A stretch of DNA of 64,000 nt. Origin: Campylobacter gracilis. Its GTDB lineage: Bacteria > Campylobacterota > Campylobacteria > Campylobacterales > Campylobacteraceae. The DNA is taken from NCBI RefSeq assembly GCF_001190745.1, contig NZ_CP012196.1:1922001-1986000 (forward strand). Direction: 5' to 3'. Under the pieces are notes generated by a model. The model did not search any database. It was given only the letters and a program-made list of their open reading frames with translations, and was not told the origin of the DNA. This document shows positions 9,573-18,309 of the stretch, in pieces. Made by a program: the position numbers and the translations under genes. Each line of letters starts with the position of its first letter. Position 1 is the stretch's first letter.

Positions 9573-10313
9573 ATGAAAAAATTTATGAGATTTCTAGTTG
9601 CGGGCGCTTTGCTTTGCGGCTCGCTGATCGCTAAGGACATCGCCAAAGATACGCTTATCGTAGGCACGAACGCCGAATATCCGCCGTTTGAGTTTGTGGA
9701 TGAAAACTCCAAGGTTACCGGCTTTGATATGGATCTGGTAGCCGAGCTTGCAAAGCGCGCGGGCGTGAAATATGAAATTTTAAATATGAGCTTTGACGGG
9801 CTGATACCTGCGATTAAAAGCGGTAAAATCGATATGATCGCCTCGGGAATGAGCGCGACACCGGCTCGCAAAAAGGCTATCGATTTCACAGCTCCTTACT
9901 ATAAAGTCGAAAATTTATATGTCAAGCGCAAGGACGATAGCTCGTTAAATTCCAAGGCGGATCTGCAGGGTAAGCGCCTTGCCGCGCAGCTAGGCACCAT
10001 TCAAGAGCTTGCGATCAGAGATATCAAAGGCGCCGAGGTTAGCGCCACGGAGAACGTCTTCGTAGCCGTTATGTCGCTGAAGAACAAAAAGATCGACGCG
10101 CTTTGCGTGGATTCGTCCGTAGGCTACGAATATCTTAAGAAAAATGACGATCTAACCGCATTTTTTAAAGAATCCGACGGCAGCGAGGGCTTTTCGATCG
10201 CATTTGATAAGGGCAAGTATCCCGAGCTGCTAGCTAAGTTTAACGCAGCGCTTGAGGAGATGAAAAAGGATGGAAGCTACGAAAAGCTTTTGGAAAAGTA
10301 TAATTTAAAATAA
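9573..10313 (+). CDS. Periplasmic amino acid-binding protein of the ABC importer
   Basis: Solute-binding protein of family 3, 246 residues. It has a Sec signal peptide (MKKFMRFLVAGALLCGSLIA). The ligand-binding motif GTNAEYPPFEFVDENSKVTGFDMDL and the second-lobe segment ASGMSATPARKKAIDFTAPYY match Arg/Lys/His/opine-type binders more than the Asp/Glu-binding Peb1A, but ligand choice is not decidable by eye. GGAGAGG precedes the ATG. An imperfect stem-loop follows the gene. It completes the permease-ATPase-receptor operon. Confidence 0.9.
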   Translation: MKKFMRFLVAGALLCGSLIAKDIAKDTLIVGTNAEYPPFEFVDENSKVTGFDMDLVAELAKRAGVKYEILNMSFDGLIPAIKSGKIDMIASGMSATPARKKAIDFTAPYYKVENLYVKRKDDSSLNSKADLQGKRLAAQLGTIQELAIRDIKGAEVSATENVFVAVMSLKNKKIDALCVDSSVGYEYLKKNDDLTAFFKESDGSEGFSIAFDKGKYPELLAKFNAALEEMKKDGSYEKLLEKYNLK

Positions 10314-10323
10314 TCCGCAAAAT

Positions 10324-10362
10324 TTAGGCGCAAATTCCTCTTATAGAATTTGTGCCGCCTAA
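10324..10362 (+). terminator. Stem-loop between the ABC operon and the next gene
   Basis: Two 14-base arms (TTAGGCG + CAAATTC and GAATTTG + CGCCTAA) pair with one 3-base bulge. No U-run follows and the ribosome site of the next gene begins at the 3' edge. It may attenuate transcription, protect the upstream transcript or modulate translation of the following gene. Confidence 0.45.
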
Positions 10363-10372
10363 GAGGAATCCT

Positions 10373-10909
10373 ATGAAAAAGATATTTTTAGCACTTGCGA
10401 TTTTGCTCTGCACGCAGAGCTTTGCGGAGCAAAAAGACAGATACGGCATCGCTGCGTTTGCAGGTCTTGGCAATGACGGCAGAAGCTTCGTTTTTACATT
10501 TAGAAAGGCTCAAAAAGATCGTTTCTTTCCCTGCGACTTAAAAAATTTAAATATAATCGCCGCGGACGCTTCTAGGTGCATAACGGACGCTAAGGAGCTG
10601 AAAAAATTCGATAAAGAATATAAAAAAGCTCTCGAGTCCGTGATAAAACCCGGCAAGCGCTACTACGTAAATTTAATCGATCGTGGCAATGACGCCTATG
10701 TCTGCGACGCAAGCGATCCTAAAAGCAATCTGCGATTAGATCTGGTAGCGGCGGGATTTGCCGTACCGACAACCGACGATAGCGAACTTCTTTTAAAAGC
10801 TGCTGAGGAGGCCAAAGAGGCTAAACGCGGAATGTATAGCGCAAAATTTTGGGATGTTACCAACTGTATTCTAAACGGCGTGCCGATGCCGAAAAAGATA
10901 GATGAGTGA
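10373..10909 (+). CDS. Secreted protein with a nuclease-like (SNase/TNase) fold, probably inactive
   Basis: Exported protein of 178 residues with signal peptide MKKIFLALAILLCTQSFA. The C-terminal half (LVAAGFAVPTTDDSELLLKAAEEAKEAKRGMYSAKFW) matches the end of staphylococcal-nuclease-type domains, where a residue such as G-x-W follows R-R-G. The catalytic arginines and aspartates of true thermonucleases are not evident, so enzyme activity is doubtful. A GTG start at 10352 is possible, but AAGAGGA sits 5 bases before the ATG at 10373, which also gives the signal peptide. It overlaps thiE by 8 bases. Confidence 0.6.
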   Translation: MKKIFLALAILLCTQSFAEQKDRYGIAAFAGLGNDGRSFVFTFRKAQKDRFFPCDLKNLNIIAADASRCITDAKELKKFDKEYKKALESVIKPGKRYYVNLIDRGNDAYVCDASDPKSNLRLDLVAAGFAVPTTDDSELLLKAAEEAKEAKRGMYSAKFWDVTNCILNGVPMPKKIDE

Positions 10910-11516
10910 AATTTACGCGCTTAGCGACGATACCTTAACGCCGCCGCAAACTATCTTTTCGCAGATAGATGAAATTTTGCGCTGCGGCGTAAAGCTCGTG
11001 CAGTATCGTAGCAAGCTCGCCGTGAGGGATGAAGCTTTAATCCGCTCTCTCATCGGTCTTTGCGAAGATTACGGCGCCAAACTCATCATCAACGACGATG
11101 CGGCGCTTGCCAAAAAGCTTGGCGCACACGGCGTGCATATCGGAAAGGACGACGGCGAGACGGCGCAGGTGCGTGAGTTTTTAGGCGCGAATAAGATCGT
11201 CGGCGTTAGTTGCTACGCCGATCTCGCTCGCGCGCAAAAGGCCGAAGCGCAGGGCGCTAGCTACGTAGCCTTCGGCTCTCTAAGGCGCGGCAAGACAAAG
11301 CCTGATGCGCCGCTTTGCCCCGATGCGCTCGTGCAAGAGGCGCGAAAATCTTTAAATCTCCCAATCGCCGTAATCGGCGGCATAAGCTTAGAAAATTTAA
11401 ATGAAATTTTAGCCCTCAAGCCCGATTATATCGCGATGGTAGAGGCGATCTACAGGCCCGCTTCGATCACTCAGAATTTAGCAAATTTAAAGGAAAAAAT
11501 GGATGAATATATTTGA
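10902..11516 (+). CDS. thiE: Thiamine-phosphate synthase
   Basis: Couples the HMP-pyrophosphate and thiazole-phosphate moieties to give thiamine monophosphate. This is a TIM-barrel enzyme of normal length (204 residues). Visible motifs are VQYRSKLAVRDE (usually VQLR-K), LIINDDAALAKKLGAHGVHIGKDDG and SCYADLARAQKAEAQGASYVAFGS, with IAVIGGI near the end. It overlaps the gene before by 8 bases and uppP by 14 bases, so it is translated within a tight operon. No other thiamine genes are in the window. Confidence 0.92.
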   Translation: MSEIYALSDDTLTPPQTIFSQIDEILRCGVKLVQYRSKLAVRDEALIRSLIGLCEDYGAKLIINDDAALAKKLGAHGVHIGKDDGETAQVREFLGANKIVGVSCYADLARAQKAEAQGASYVAFGSLRRGKTKPDAPLCPDALVQEARKSLNLPIAVIGGISLENLNEILALKPDYIAMVEAIYRPASITQNLANLKEKMDEYI

Positions 11517-12279
11517 CGCCGTGATTTTAGGCATCGTCGAGGGGCTGACGGAATTTCTGCCCGTAAGCTCGACCGGGCACATGATCCTAGCTGCGAAACT
11601 GATGGGCTTACAGCAGACCGACACGCTTAAATGCTTCGAGGTCGTTATCCAGCTAGGTTCGATCCTAGCGGTCGTCGCGATGTTTTACAAGCGGCTTTTA
11701 GTTGATTTTAAGCTCTGGTGCAAGCTCGTCGTGGGCTTCATCCCTACCGCCGCGATCGGATTTTTGCTCTATAAAAGCATCAAATCGCTATTCGCACCGC
11801 AGACCGTCGCTTACGCGCTGATCGGCTGGGGCATTATTTTTATCGCAGTCGAGCTCTTTCGCAAGGCGCGCCCTAGGGAGAATGAACTAGAACATCTGGA
11901 TCAAATTTCATACGTTCAGGCTTTCATCATCGGGCTTTCGCAATGTTTTGCGATGGTGCCGGGTACTTCGCGCAGCGGTGCTACCATCATCGCAGGGCTT
12001 TTATGCGGGCTAAGCAGAAACCTAGCCGCGCGCTTTAGCTTCCTGCTCGCGATCCCTACGATGTTTGCAGCGACTTTCTACGACACCTATAAAAATTTAG
12101 ACACCTTCGCGCAAAACTCCGACAATATCACGACCTTTCTCATAGGCGGCGCAGTGGCGTTCGTCGTGGCGCTTGCGGCGATCAAGCTATTTCTAAGCTT
12201 CGTCTCGAAGTTCGATTTCATTCCGTTTGGAATTTATAGAATTCTAATCGGCGTCGTATTTTTCATCTTCGTTTTTTAA
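11503..12279 (+). CDS. uppP: Undecaprenyl-diphosphatase
   Basis: Recycles the lipid carrier for peptidoglycan and surface glycans by removing a phosphate from undecaprenyl diphosphate at the membrane. It has 258 residues and about eight membrane segments. Both family signatures are present: GIVEGLTEFLPVSSTGHMI (10-28) and VPGTSRSGATI (about 157-167). An AAGGA site lies about 8 bases before the ATG, inside the end of thiE. It is followed 22 bases later by a phosphoethanolamine transferase, another envelope enzyme. Confidence 0.95.
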   Translation: MNIFDAVILGIVEGLTEFLPVSSTGHMILAAKLMGLQQTDTLKCFEVVIQLGSILAVVAMFYKRLLVDFKLWCKLVVGFIPTAAIGFLLYKSIKSLFAPQTVAYALIGWGIIFIAVELFRKARPRENELEHLDQISYVQAFIIGLSQCFAMVPGTSRSGATIIAGLLCGLSRNLAARFSFLLAIPTMFAATFYDTYKNLDTFAQNSDNITTFLIGGAVAFVVALAAIKLFLSFVSKFDFIPFGIYRILIGVVFFIFVF

Positions 12280-12301
12280 ACGCAATCATCAAAGGAATTT
12301 C

Positions 12302-14125
12302 ATGAGCCTTGTAAAAAATATCGGCGCATTTTTAAAAGACAGATTCAGCCTCCTATCGGTATTTGACGGCGCGGTGCTAAACGCATACGTGCTAGTTTTG
12401 GTATTAAATTTAGCGCTCGGGTTGCTTCTTATCGCACGCGGCGGCGAGCTGCTCTCTGCGCAGGCGCTGTTTTTCGCGGTATCTGCGATCTGCGGCGTGA
12501 CGATACTTTTTTTCGCGCTTTATGCGCTTAGCTTTTATAGCGCCAGGCTATATAAAATTCTCGCCTTTGCGCTTCTGGCGATAAACGTAGCCTTCGCGAT
12601 CGCTCAGATTTTTTTGATCTTTAGCCTGGAGCTTACCTACTCGCACGGCACGCTGGACGCGCTAGTGCAAACGACGCCCAAGGAGGCCTTTGAGTTCGCG
12701 CATGCGTTTTTAAATTTTAAGCTTATCGCGGCTTTTTTGGCGCTTTTAATTTTCGTCATCGCCGCTCTTATGCTTAGAGTGAGCCAGCGAGCGCGAATGA
12801 AGCTATGTCGCGCGATAAAGCTAATCTTTCTGCTTAGCTTGCTTGTTTTTATCGCGCATGCGGCGTTTAAAAGCTACGTAGCCAAAAGCTCGAAAATGCG
12901 CGCCAGCATCATAATCGCGCTAAATAAAATTCCGATTTACAACTTTGCTTTCGTTACGAAGGATTATTTCGGCGCCGATTTTAAAAGCGTGCGCGAGCTG
13001 CAAGCCGGATACCAAAGCATTTACGCCTCGCATTCGCATAAAACCGCGCCAAACCGTATCTCAAACGTCGTTTTTATTATCGGAGAGAGCCTGCAGCGAA
13101 ATTTTATGAGCCTATACGGCTACTATCTGCCCACCACGCCGAATCTGCAAGCGCTTGAGAAAAGCGGAAATCTAATCGCCTTTAGCGATGTCGTCTCGCC
13201 TGGAGCTAAGACCAACGACGTGTTAAAATACGTGCTAAATTTCGGAAATTACGAGAGCGAAAAGCAGCGCCCGTGGAGCGCCAACCTCGACATCGTAAAT
13301 CTCGCGCGGCTCGCAAACTACGAGACCTTTTGGATCAGCAACCAGGAGCGCTACGGGCAGTGGGCGGTCGCAAGCGGCGCAAGCGCGCAGATGACGGATC
13401 ACTCGGACTTTACAAACCAGATCCCGGTTTACAAATACGCCTACTCGCTCGACGAAGTTATGCTGCCTAGTATAAAAAATTTCAAATCGGGCGCGAAAAG
13501 ATCGCCCCTTGCGCGCAAAGACGAAAGCTCCGCCGCAGAGGTGGGCAGCACGCAGAAAAAGGATAAATTTTTCATCCTTCATCTGATGGGCTCGCACCCG
13601 AGCTATGAGTTTCGCTATCCAAAAAGCTTTGCTAAATTTAGCGCCGCAGATATCTCGCGCGAGCCACTTGATGAGGGGCAGAAAAAAGAGCTCGCGCACT
13701 ACCTAAACACCGTGGCTTACAACGATTTTATAGTAAGCGAAATTTATAAAATTTTCGCAGACGACAACACGCTGATAGTCTATTTTAGCGACCACGCCCA
13801 GAGCCTTTATCAATACCGCGGCAAGCTGATCCACGGGGGCATCAACCGCTTCACGCTCGAAATCCCGCTGATTTTCATGGCGTCGGATAAGTTCAAAGAG
13901 CAAAATGCGGATCTTTGGGCGCGCATCGCCGCAGCCAAAAATAGGCCGTTTTTGAACGACGATCTCATCCACGCGATTGCGGAAATTTTAGAGATGACCG
14001 ACCTACCCGAGTACGATCCCACTCGCTCGGTGATCAATTCTGATTTTAACGCCTCGCGTCCGCGCATCATCGAGGGGGTCGATTACGATAAGGTTTATAG
14101 ATTGCAGAAGGAATTCGGCGAGTAA
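12302..14125 (+). CDS. eptC: Phosphoethanolamine transferase (EptA/EptC-like sulfatase-fold protein)
   Basis: Transfers phosphoethanolamine from phosphatidylethanolamine to lipid A, core sugars or, in C. jejuni EptC, also to proteins and the flagellar rod. Residues 1-200 contain about five membrane helices; the rest is a periplasmic alkaline-phosphatase/sulfatase domain. VVFIIGESLQRNFMSLYGYY carries the metal-binding Glu, PTTPNL the nucleophile threonine (Thr278 or Thr279), and YFSDHAQSL and KLIHGG the remaining metal ligands. The 607-residue length is somewhat above the norm, with a charged insert near residues 395-420. The symbol follows the C. jejuni orthologue; acceptor is inferred. Confidence 0.85.
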   Translation: MSLVKNIGAFLKDRFSLLSVFDGAVLNAYVLVLVLNLALGLLLIARGGELLSAQALFFAVSAICGVTILFFALYALSFYSARLYKILAFALLAINVAFAIAQIFLIFSLELTYSHGTLDALVQTTPKEAFEFAHAFLNFKLIAAFLALLIFVIAALMLRVSQRARMKLCRAIKLIFLLSLLVFIAHAAFKSYVAKSSKMRASIIIALNKIPIYNFAFVTKDYFGADFKSVRELQAGYQSIYASHSHKTAPNRISNVVFIIGESLQRNFMSLYGYYLPTTPNLQALEKSGNLIAFSDVVSPGAKTNDVLKYVLNFGNYESEKQRPWSANLDIVNLARLANYETFWISNQERYGQWAVASGASAQMTDHSDFTNQIPVYKYAYSLDEVMLPSIKNFKSGAKRSPLARKDESSAAEVGSTQKKDKFFILHLMGSHPSYEFRYPKSFAKFSAADISREPLDEGQKKELAHYLNTVAYNDFIVSEIYKIFADDNTLIVYFSDHAQSLYQYRGKLIHGGINRFTLEIPLIFMASDKFKEQNADLWARIAAAKNRPFLNDDLIHAIAEILEMTDLPEYDPTRSVINSDFNASRPRIIEGVDYDKVYRLQKEFGE

Positions 14126-14745
14126 ATTCGGTGAAATTTTGCGCCTTTTAGCAGCGCAGAATTTCGCCTCTTAAAATCTGCGCTCTTATCGCAAGCGTCG
14201 CGCCTTAATTTAGCTTTCGGACGGTCGCGTCAATTTTCGCAGCCGCAGGCTCTACGATAAAATTTCTCGCCGTAAAATTTGCCGAGTAAAATTCGACTTT
14301 GTAAAATTTCAAATTTTGCGGCCAAAATTCCACGACGCAGAATTTTCCATGCGTTCACGAAATACAAAATTTGCGAAGCTCGTTCAAATAGCGAAATTTT
14401 GAAATTTAGGAATTTTAAAATTTGGCGACGTTAAAATTTATACGCACGGCACGGAATTCTACCGCTCAAATTTCACGGCGCAAAACTCCTCAGCACAAAA
14501 TTTACCGCCAGAATTCAGCTCGCAATTTAAAATTTCAAAATTCTAAGCCGCGAAATTTTATGCCGAAAAATTTCACACCCCAATCGGCACGGAGTATCTG
14601 CTACCCGAGCTGCACATAAAATTCTGCGCTTTAAAATTCCAAGTCATGAAATTTTACGCTACGAAATTCCACCGACAAAATTTTATGTCGCAAAACCCCG
14701 TGTCGAGAAATTTAAAAGCGGCTCTTGTTATAAAATTTCGCGAGC
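14126..14745. repeat. Spacer made of degenerate AATT-core repeats at about 15-bp spacing
   Basis: No gene is supportable in these 620 bases. AATT cores flanked by A/T and then GC-rich bases recur with strikingly regular spacing: for example at 14261, 14276, 14290, 14305, 14326 and 14341 (steps of 15, 14, 15, 21 and 15). A second run lies at about 14613-14740. The unit approximates (A)AAATTT(C/G)C(G/C)(C/A)NN. The same unit is seen in other spacers and inside low-complexity parts of several genes in this window. Confidence 0.6.
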
Positions 14746-16062
14746 TTAATTTACGCTGCCGCAGCGGTATTTGCCCGCTACGAAGGTGATTTTATCGCGG
14801 ATCTGAGCGATCTGTCTTAGCGCCTCTGCTAAGAAATCCACGTCGCTTTCGTCGTGGATAAACAAGAAGCTAGCCCGCACCCAAGCGGGTTTGCGCGACA
14901 TTTCGATATCGGGTTGCAAGCCGAGCAGATCAAAGCCGTAAGGTGCTGCACAGTCGCATCCTGCGCGGGTCTGAATCTCAAATTTCTGCCCGAGCACTCC
15001 GGCTAGCGCGTCTGCGCCGAGCCCTTTCATATTAAAAGCAAAGATTGGCACGCGCGGCGCAGTCAGATTGCCATAAATTTTAATCTCGTGGATTTTTGAA
15101 ATTTCGCTTATGAAGCGTCTGCAGATCGCCTCTTCGCGCGACTTGATCGCCTCTAGCCCCGCACTTTTGCGAAGCTTTAGGGCAAGATAAGCTCGCACCA
15201 GCGCGATGATACCGGGCGTGCCTGCTTCCTCCAAGCGCTCCTTGTCGATTATAAAGCGCTGCGTTAGGGCATCTGCGTATTTGATCGTGCCGCCTCCAGC
15301 GAATGTCGGCTCTTCGCCACGCAAAAGCTCCTTTCGCACCGCCAAAATCCCGCTAGCGCCTACGCCGCCTAAGAGCTTGTGTGCGCCGAAAAACATACCG
15401 TCGCAAAAGCCAAGATCCACGTTTTCGTGCGCGATGAGCGCGCTAGCGTCCACAAACAGCCGCCCGCCGTGCGCCTTGAGCATCAAGTAAGCGCGCTTGT
15501 AGTCTATCTTAAGCCCCGTCGCGTTTGATGCCGCGGTAAGCACGCCGTAAATTTCGCGCCCTTTGTTTGCGGATAAAATTTCGCCCAGCCGCGCAAAGTC
15601 CATCAGACCACTTCCGTCCAGCGGCACGCGCACGACCTCGCAAAGCCCCTGTCTTAGGCTAATCTCAACGGAATGATGCTCAAAAGGCGAGATGATGAAA
15701 AGCGGCAGCTCTTTTATGCTCTCGCGCCGCAAGCCGAGCCTATCTCGCGTCGCGGGCGGCAGGTAGATGCCTAAAATTTCCCAAAGCTTCTTAATCGCCG
15801 CAGTCGCGCCAAATCCGCACGAGATCAGGTAGTAGCGCTCTTCGCAGCCTAGAAGCTCTTTGATTTTGGCTCTTGCGTTTTCGTAGTAATCGCTCGTAAT
15901 CTCGGCGCTCTCTCCGCCTGCGGAGTGGACGTTGGCGTATGTTGCAAGCACGCGCTCGATTTCCGCTTCTATAGGGCGATACGCGAGCCCCGAGGCGGCG
16001 AAATCGAAGTATTTGACCCCCTCTTTTAAGATGATATTTTCTTTGATCGTTTCAAAATCCAA
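14746..16062 (-). CDS. Class V aminotransferase (cysteine desulfurase-like)
   Basis: PLP-dependent fold-type I enzyme related to NifS/SufS/CsdA. It has VHSAGGESAEITSDYYENARAKIKELLG, the HxxxE-like block IISPFEHHSVEISLR, DASALIAHENVDLGFCDGMFFGAHKLLGGVGASG with the PLP lysine in AHK, and a C-terminal RAGCDCAAPYG loop that could supply a catalytic Cys. Whether it is a desulfurase or another lyase is not decidable, and no isc or suf genes are adjacent. Only TTG starts fit. The TTG at 16086 lacks a ribosome site, whereas TTG at 16062 has GGAG 7 bases upstream, so I chose 16062. Confidence 0.75.
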   Translation of the reverse strand: MDFETIKENIILKEGVKYFDFAASGLAYRPIEAEIERVLATYANVHSAGGESAEITSDYYENARAKIKELLGCEERYYLISCGFGATAAIKKLWEILGIYLPPATRDRLGLRRESIKELPLFIISPFEHHSVEISLRQGLCEVVRVPLDGSGLMDFARLGEILSANKGREIYGVLTAASNATGLKIDYKRAYLMLKAHGGRLFVDASALIAHENVDLGFCDGMFFGAHKLLGGVGASGILAVRKELLRGEEPTFAGGGTIKYADALTQRFIIDKERLEEAGTPGIIALVRAYLALKLRKSAGLEAIKSREEAICRRFISEISKIHEIKIYGNLTAPRVPIFAFNMKGLGADALAGVLGQKFEIQTRAGCDCAAPYGFDLLGLQPDIEMSRKPAWVRASFLFIHDESDVDFLAEALRQIAQIRDKITFVAGKYRCGSVN

Positions 16063-16160
16063 AGCGTGACTCCAAAATTTTTGCAAATTATATCCAAACT
16101 CGCTAAAATTACGCCCGCAAGGAGGGCGAAATTTACGAGCTAAAAGACACTGCGCGAAAT

Positions 16161-16997
16161 TTGGGCGATGCTGGTATCGATGCGATTTTGCAGTTTCATT
16201 TTGTATTCGACGAGATAGGCTGCATAAGCGGTTACGCGGACGTTTTCGAAGCGATCGAAAATGAAATTTTGCTCTGCTTCGAACGTCTCGGCGAGCGCTT
16301 TAAATTTGGCGGCGAGTACGAAGAGCAGATCAAAAAGGCGCTGATGAAATTCGCTAGAAGCGACCGCAAAAAAATAGGAATTTCAAAAATCTTGCCGCGA
16401 TTTACGGCGCAAAAAATCACCGCAGATCTCATAAACGCGAAGTTTTTAATCACCGAAAAATCAAGCGAGCAAAGGACGCAAAAGGCTCGCAAAAACGACC
16501 GCCTACCGCGCGCGCTGCGCCGCTATCATATCACCGACAAAGTCCATTTTAGCAGCAACTTTGCGAGGTTTTGGTTTAGATTTATCGAGCCGAACCTGCC
16601 CGCGCTGCGCCGCGGCGAGATAGGGCGCGTGCTAAGCCTAATCAAAGCGGATTTTAACGCCTACGCGGGGCTCGGGTTTGAAATTTTAAGCAAGGAGCTG
16701 CTCGCGAAGTATCTAAATTTAGAGATTTCGCAAATTTCAAGCTTTTGGAACAAAGAGGTCGAGATCGACATCTACGCGAAATTTGAGAACTTTTGCGTCG
16801 CAGGCGAGTGCAAATACAAGGAGCGAAAAATTTCAAAAAACGTGCTAAACGAGCTCATTCTCAAATGCGAAAAAGCTGACCTCGCGCCCGATCTGCTCGC
16901 GCTGTTTTCCAAAAGCGGCTTTAGCGGCGAACTGCAAAACCTAAAAAGCGATAAAATTTTACTTTTTTCGCTCGAGGATTTTAAAATTTTACTTTGA
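16161..16997 (+). CDS. DUF234 / restriction-like nuclease-fold protein
   Basis: Stand-alone relative of the C-terminal region of archaeal-type ATPases (DUF234). HITDKVHFSSNFARFWFRFIEPNL is the DUF234 signature. The C-terminal part has EVEIDIYAKFENFCVAGECKYKE, a D...ExK pattern of PD-(D/E)xK nucleases. No ATPase gene adjoins it. The N-terminus is uncertain: TTG at 16161 is the first standard start, but a perfect AAGGAGG lies at 16119-16125 and the frame is open back to 16107, where the best-spaced codon is ATT at 16131. The protein may therefore begin about 10 residues earlier. Target or role unknown. Confidence 0.65.
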   Translation: MGDAGIDAILQFHFVFDEIGCISGYADVFEAIENEILLCFERLGERFKFGGEYEEQIKKALMKFARSDRKKIGISKILPRFTAQKITADLINAKFLITEKSSEQRTQKARKNDRLPRALRRYHITDKVHFSSNFARFWFRFIEPNLPALRRGEIGRVLSLIKADFNAYAGLGFEILSKELLAKYLNLEISQISSFWNKEVEIDIYAKFENFCVAGECKYKERKISKNVLNELILKCEKADLAPDLLALFSKSGFSGELQNLKSDKILLFSLEDFKILL

Positions 16998-17480
16998 ACT
17001 GCGCGCCAAAAAAGCCTAAATATGGCGCGAGCGAGCGGTGCCGTGCGCGTATGGTATGCCGCAAAGCAAACGAATTATGCGTTAATGACGGTACGCTATC
17101 TACGGGCGGTACGGGCAGAGCATGGGTAAGCGCAAGGCACGGCAGACGCGCTATCGATAGACGGCATGAAGGTGTGTTGAGCGGACGGCGGCGCTATGGA
17201 TAGGCAGATAGCGCGCCATCAGAGGCGCACTATGGCAGCAAATTTTAAACACAATCTGCAAGCAGAAAATCCGCCAAGCGCCAAATGCGAGTTTTTAAAA
17301 TTCTATCACTAAATTTTAGCACAGGCTTAGACGGCTACGTCGCCCACGCACAAATCAGCCACTTGCGAATTTCCCGCGACTATTGATAAGCAAACACTCG
17401 CTATATGTAAGCAAACGCGCGCCAGCAAAACCGCAACTATTCATAAACAAACCTCGCGCTCTAAATTCCGTAAATTCAGA
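16998..17480. other. Spacer with a GC-rich island
   Basis: About 480 bases with no convincing gene. From 17010 to 17225 the DNA is unusually GC-rich and lacks the AAATTT cores common elsewhere. It contains a 7-bp stem (GCGCTAT 17191-17197 / ATAGCGC 17208-17214) with a 10-base loop. A 69-codon frame at 16994-17203 has no ribosome site and an Arg-rich, unstructured product. It may be a gene remnant or a structured RNA. Confidence 0.45.
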
Positions 17481-18221
17481 CTATTTTTTCACCTTGATCA
17501 CGTATGGGACTGATTTGATCACGCCTTTGGAAAACAGCGTCTTGGTGTCCGCATATACAGCGTCAAGCTCGGCTTTTGAGACGTCCGCATCGCTTACCTG
17601 CACATTCTTGTCGTAGTATTTCTCGATCACGTCGATCGCGCCTTTTTGATCGCTCGGCAAGAGGGCTTTTAGCTGCTTTAAAATCAGCGCCGATTTGATA
17701 AACGCGCTCTTGCCGTGCACCGGCGCAAAGATCAATTTTACGTTGCTGTTGCGAAGATGCTTCGTGATCCTCTTCATCTCCTCGGCGCAATACGGGCACT
17801 CCGGATCGCCCACGATGTAGGTCACGTAGGGATTATTTTTATCAAAAGACTCGATATAGGCAAATCTCGCGGGATCTATGCTCTTTAGCAGCTCAAGCGC
17901 GGCGGCGTCCCTGGCGTCCGTTAAAATTTGAGTTCTCATCTTAAACAGCGCCGCATCCGCCGCGTCTGCAAGCTTAGGCTCCTCAGTCACCGCCACTAGG
18001 CTTTTGGCGTCGTCGCTAGCCAAAAACGCCTCTTTTTTATCGCCCGAGCGGACGATCAGTAAATTTAGCCCGTTTAGCGAGTTTAGCTTGTCGATCGAGA
18101 TGAGCTGAGCGTTTTTATCATTTAGACTTTGCTTTAGGTTTTTTACGAACTCCACTTCGTTCGCATTCGCGCCAAGCGTAAAAGCCGCACATGCAGCCAA
18201 AACGTAGATGATTTTTTTCAT
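17481..18221 (-). CDS. Periplasmic DsbC/DsbG-like thiol-disulfide protein
   Basis: Exported thioredoxin-fold protein of 246 residues with signal peptide MKKIIYVLAACAAFTLGANA. The active site is CPYC (Cys142, Cys145) in IVGDPECPYCAEEMKRI, and the cis-proline loop is VIKSVPYVI near the C-terminus. The N-terminal 100 residues resemble the dimerisation region of DsbC-like isomerases. A paralogue with CPFC is encoded at 49319-50032. The start has a GGGGAGAG ribosome site. It is transcribed divergently from efp. Oxidase versus isomerase role is open. Confidence 0.82.
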   Translation of the reverse strand: MKKIIYVLAACAAFTLGANANEVEFVKNLKQSLNDKNAQLISIDKLNSLNGLNLLIVRSGDKKEAFLASDDAKSLVAVTEEPKLADAADAALFKMRTQILTDARDAAALELLKSIDPARFAYIESFDKNNPYVTYIVGDPECPYCAEEMKRITKHLRNSNVKLIFAPVHGKSAFIKSALILKQLKALLPSDQKGAIDVIEKYYDKNVQVSDADVSKAELDAVYADTKTLFSKGVIKSVPYVIKVKK

Positions 18222-18248
18222 AGCTTCTCTCCCCTTAAAATTTCGCTA

Positions 18249-18254
18249 ATTATA
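18249..18254 (-). promoter_or_regulatory. -10 element for the DsbC-like gene
   Basis: A perfect TATAAT on the minus strand, 28 bases upstream of the ATG at 18221, in an AT-rich spacer. It is placed back to back with the efp promoter. No consensus -35 is expected for epsilonproteobacterial housekeeping promoters, so the call rests on the -10 box and its spacing. Confidence 0.6.
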
Positions 18255-18275
18255 TCAATTTAAAATAAAATTTGT

Positions 18276-18281
18276 TATAAT
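18276..18281 (+). promoter_or_regulatory. -10 element for efp
   Basis: TATAAT preceded by TTTGT and AT-rich DNA, 28 bases upstream of the efp ATG. The implied transcript start near 18288 gives a leader of about 22 bases carrying AAGGAG at 18298-18303. Confidence 0.65.
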
Positions 18282-18309
18282 CGCGCCCTATCAATTTAAG
18301 GAGAAATTT

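Noticed and set aside
13235-13699. 154-codon minus-strand frame inside the phosphoethanolamine transferase gene
   Set aside because: Antisense shadow with no motif; the plus strand is clearly coding.
14126-14745. CRISPR array
   Set aside because: Units are degenerate, about 15 bp and lack distinct repeat/spacer structure; no cas genes in the window.
16994-17203. 69-codon plus-strand frame
   Set aside because: Arg-rich, no ribosome site, in the GC-rich island.
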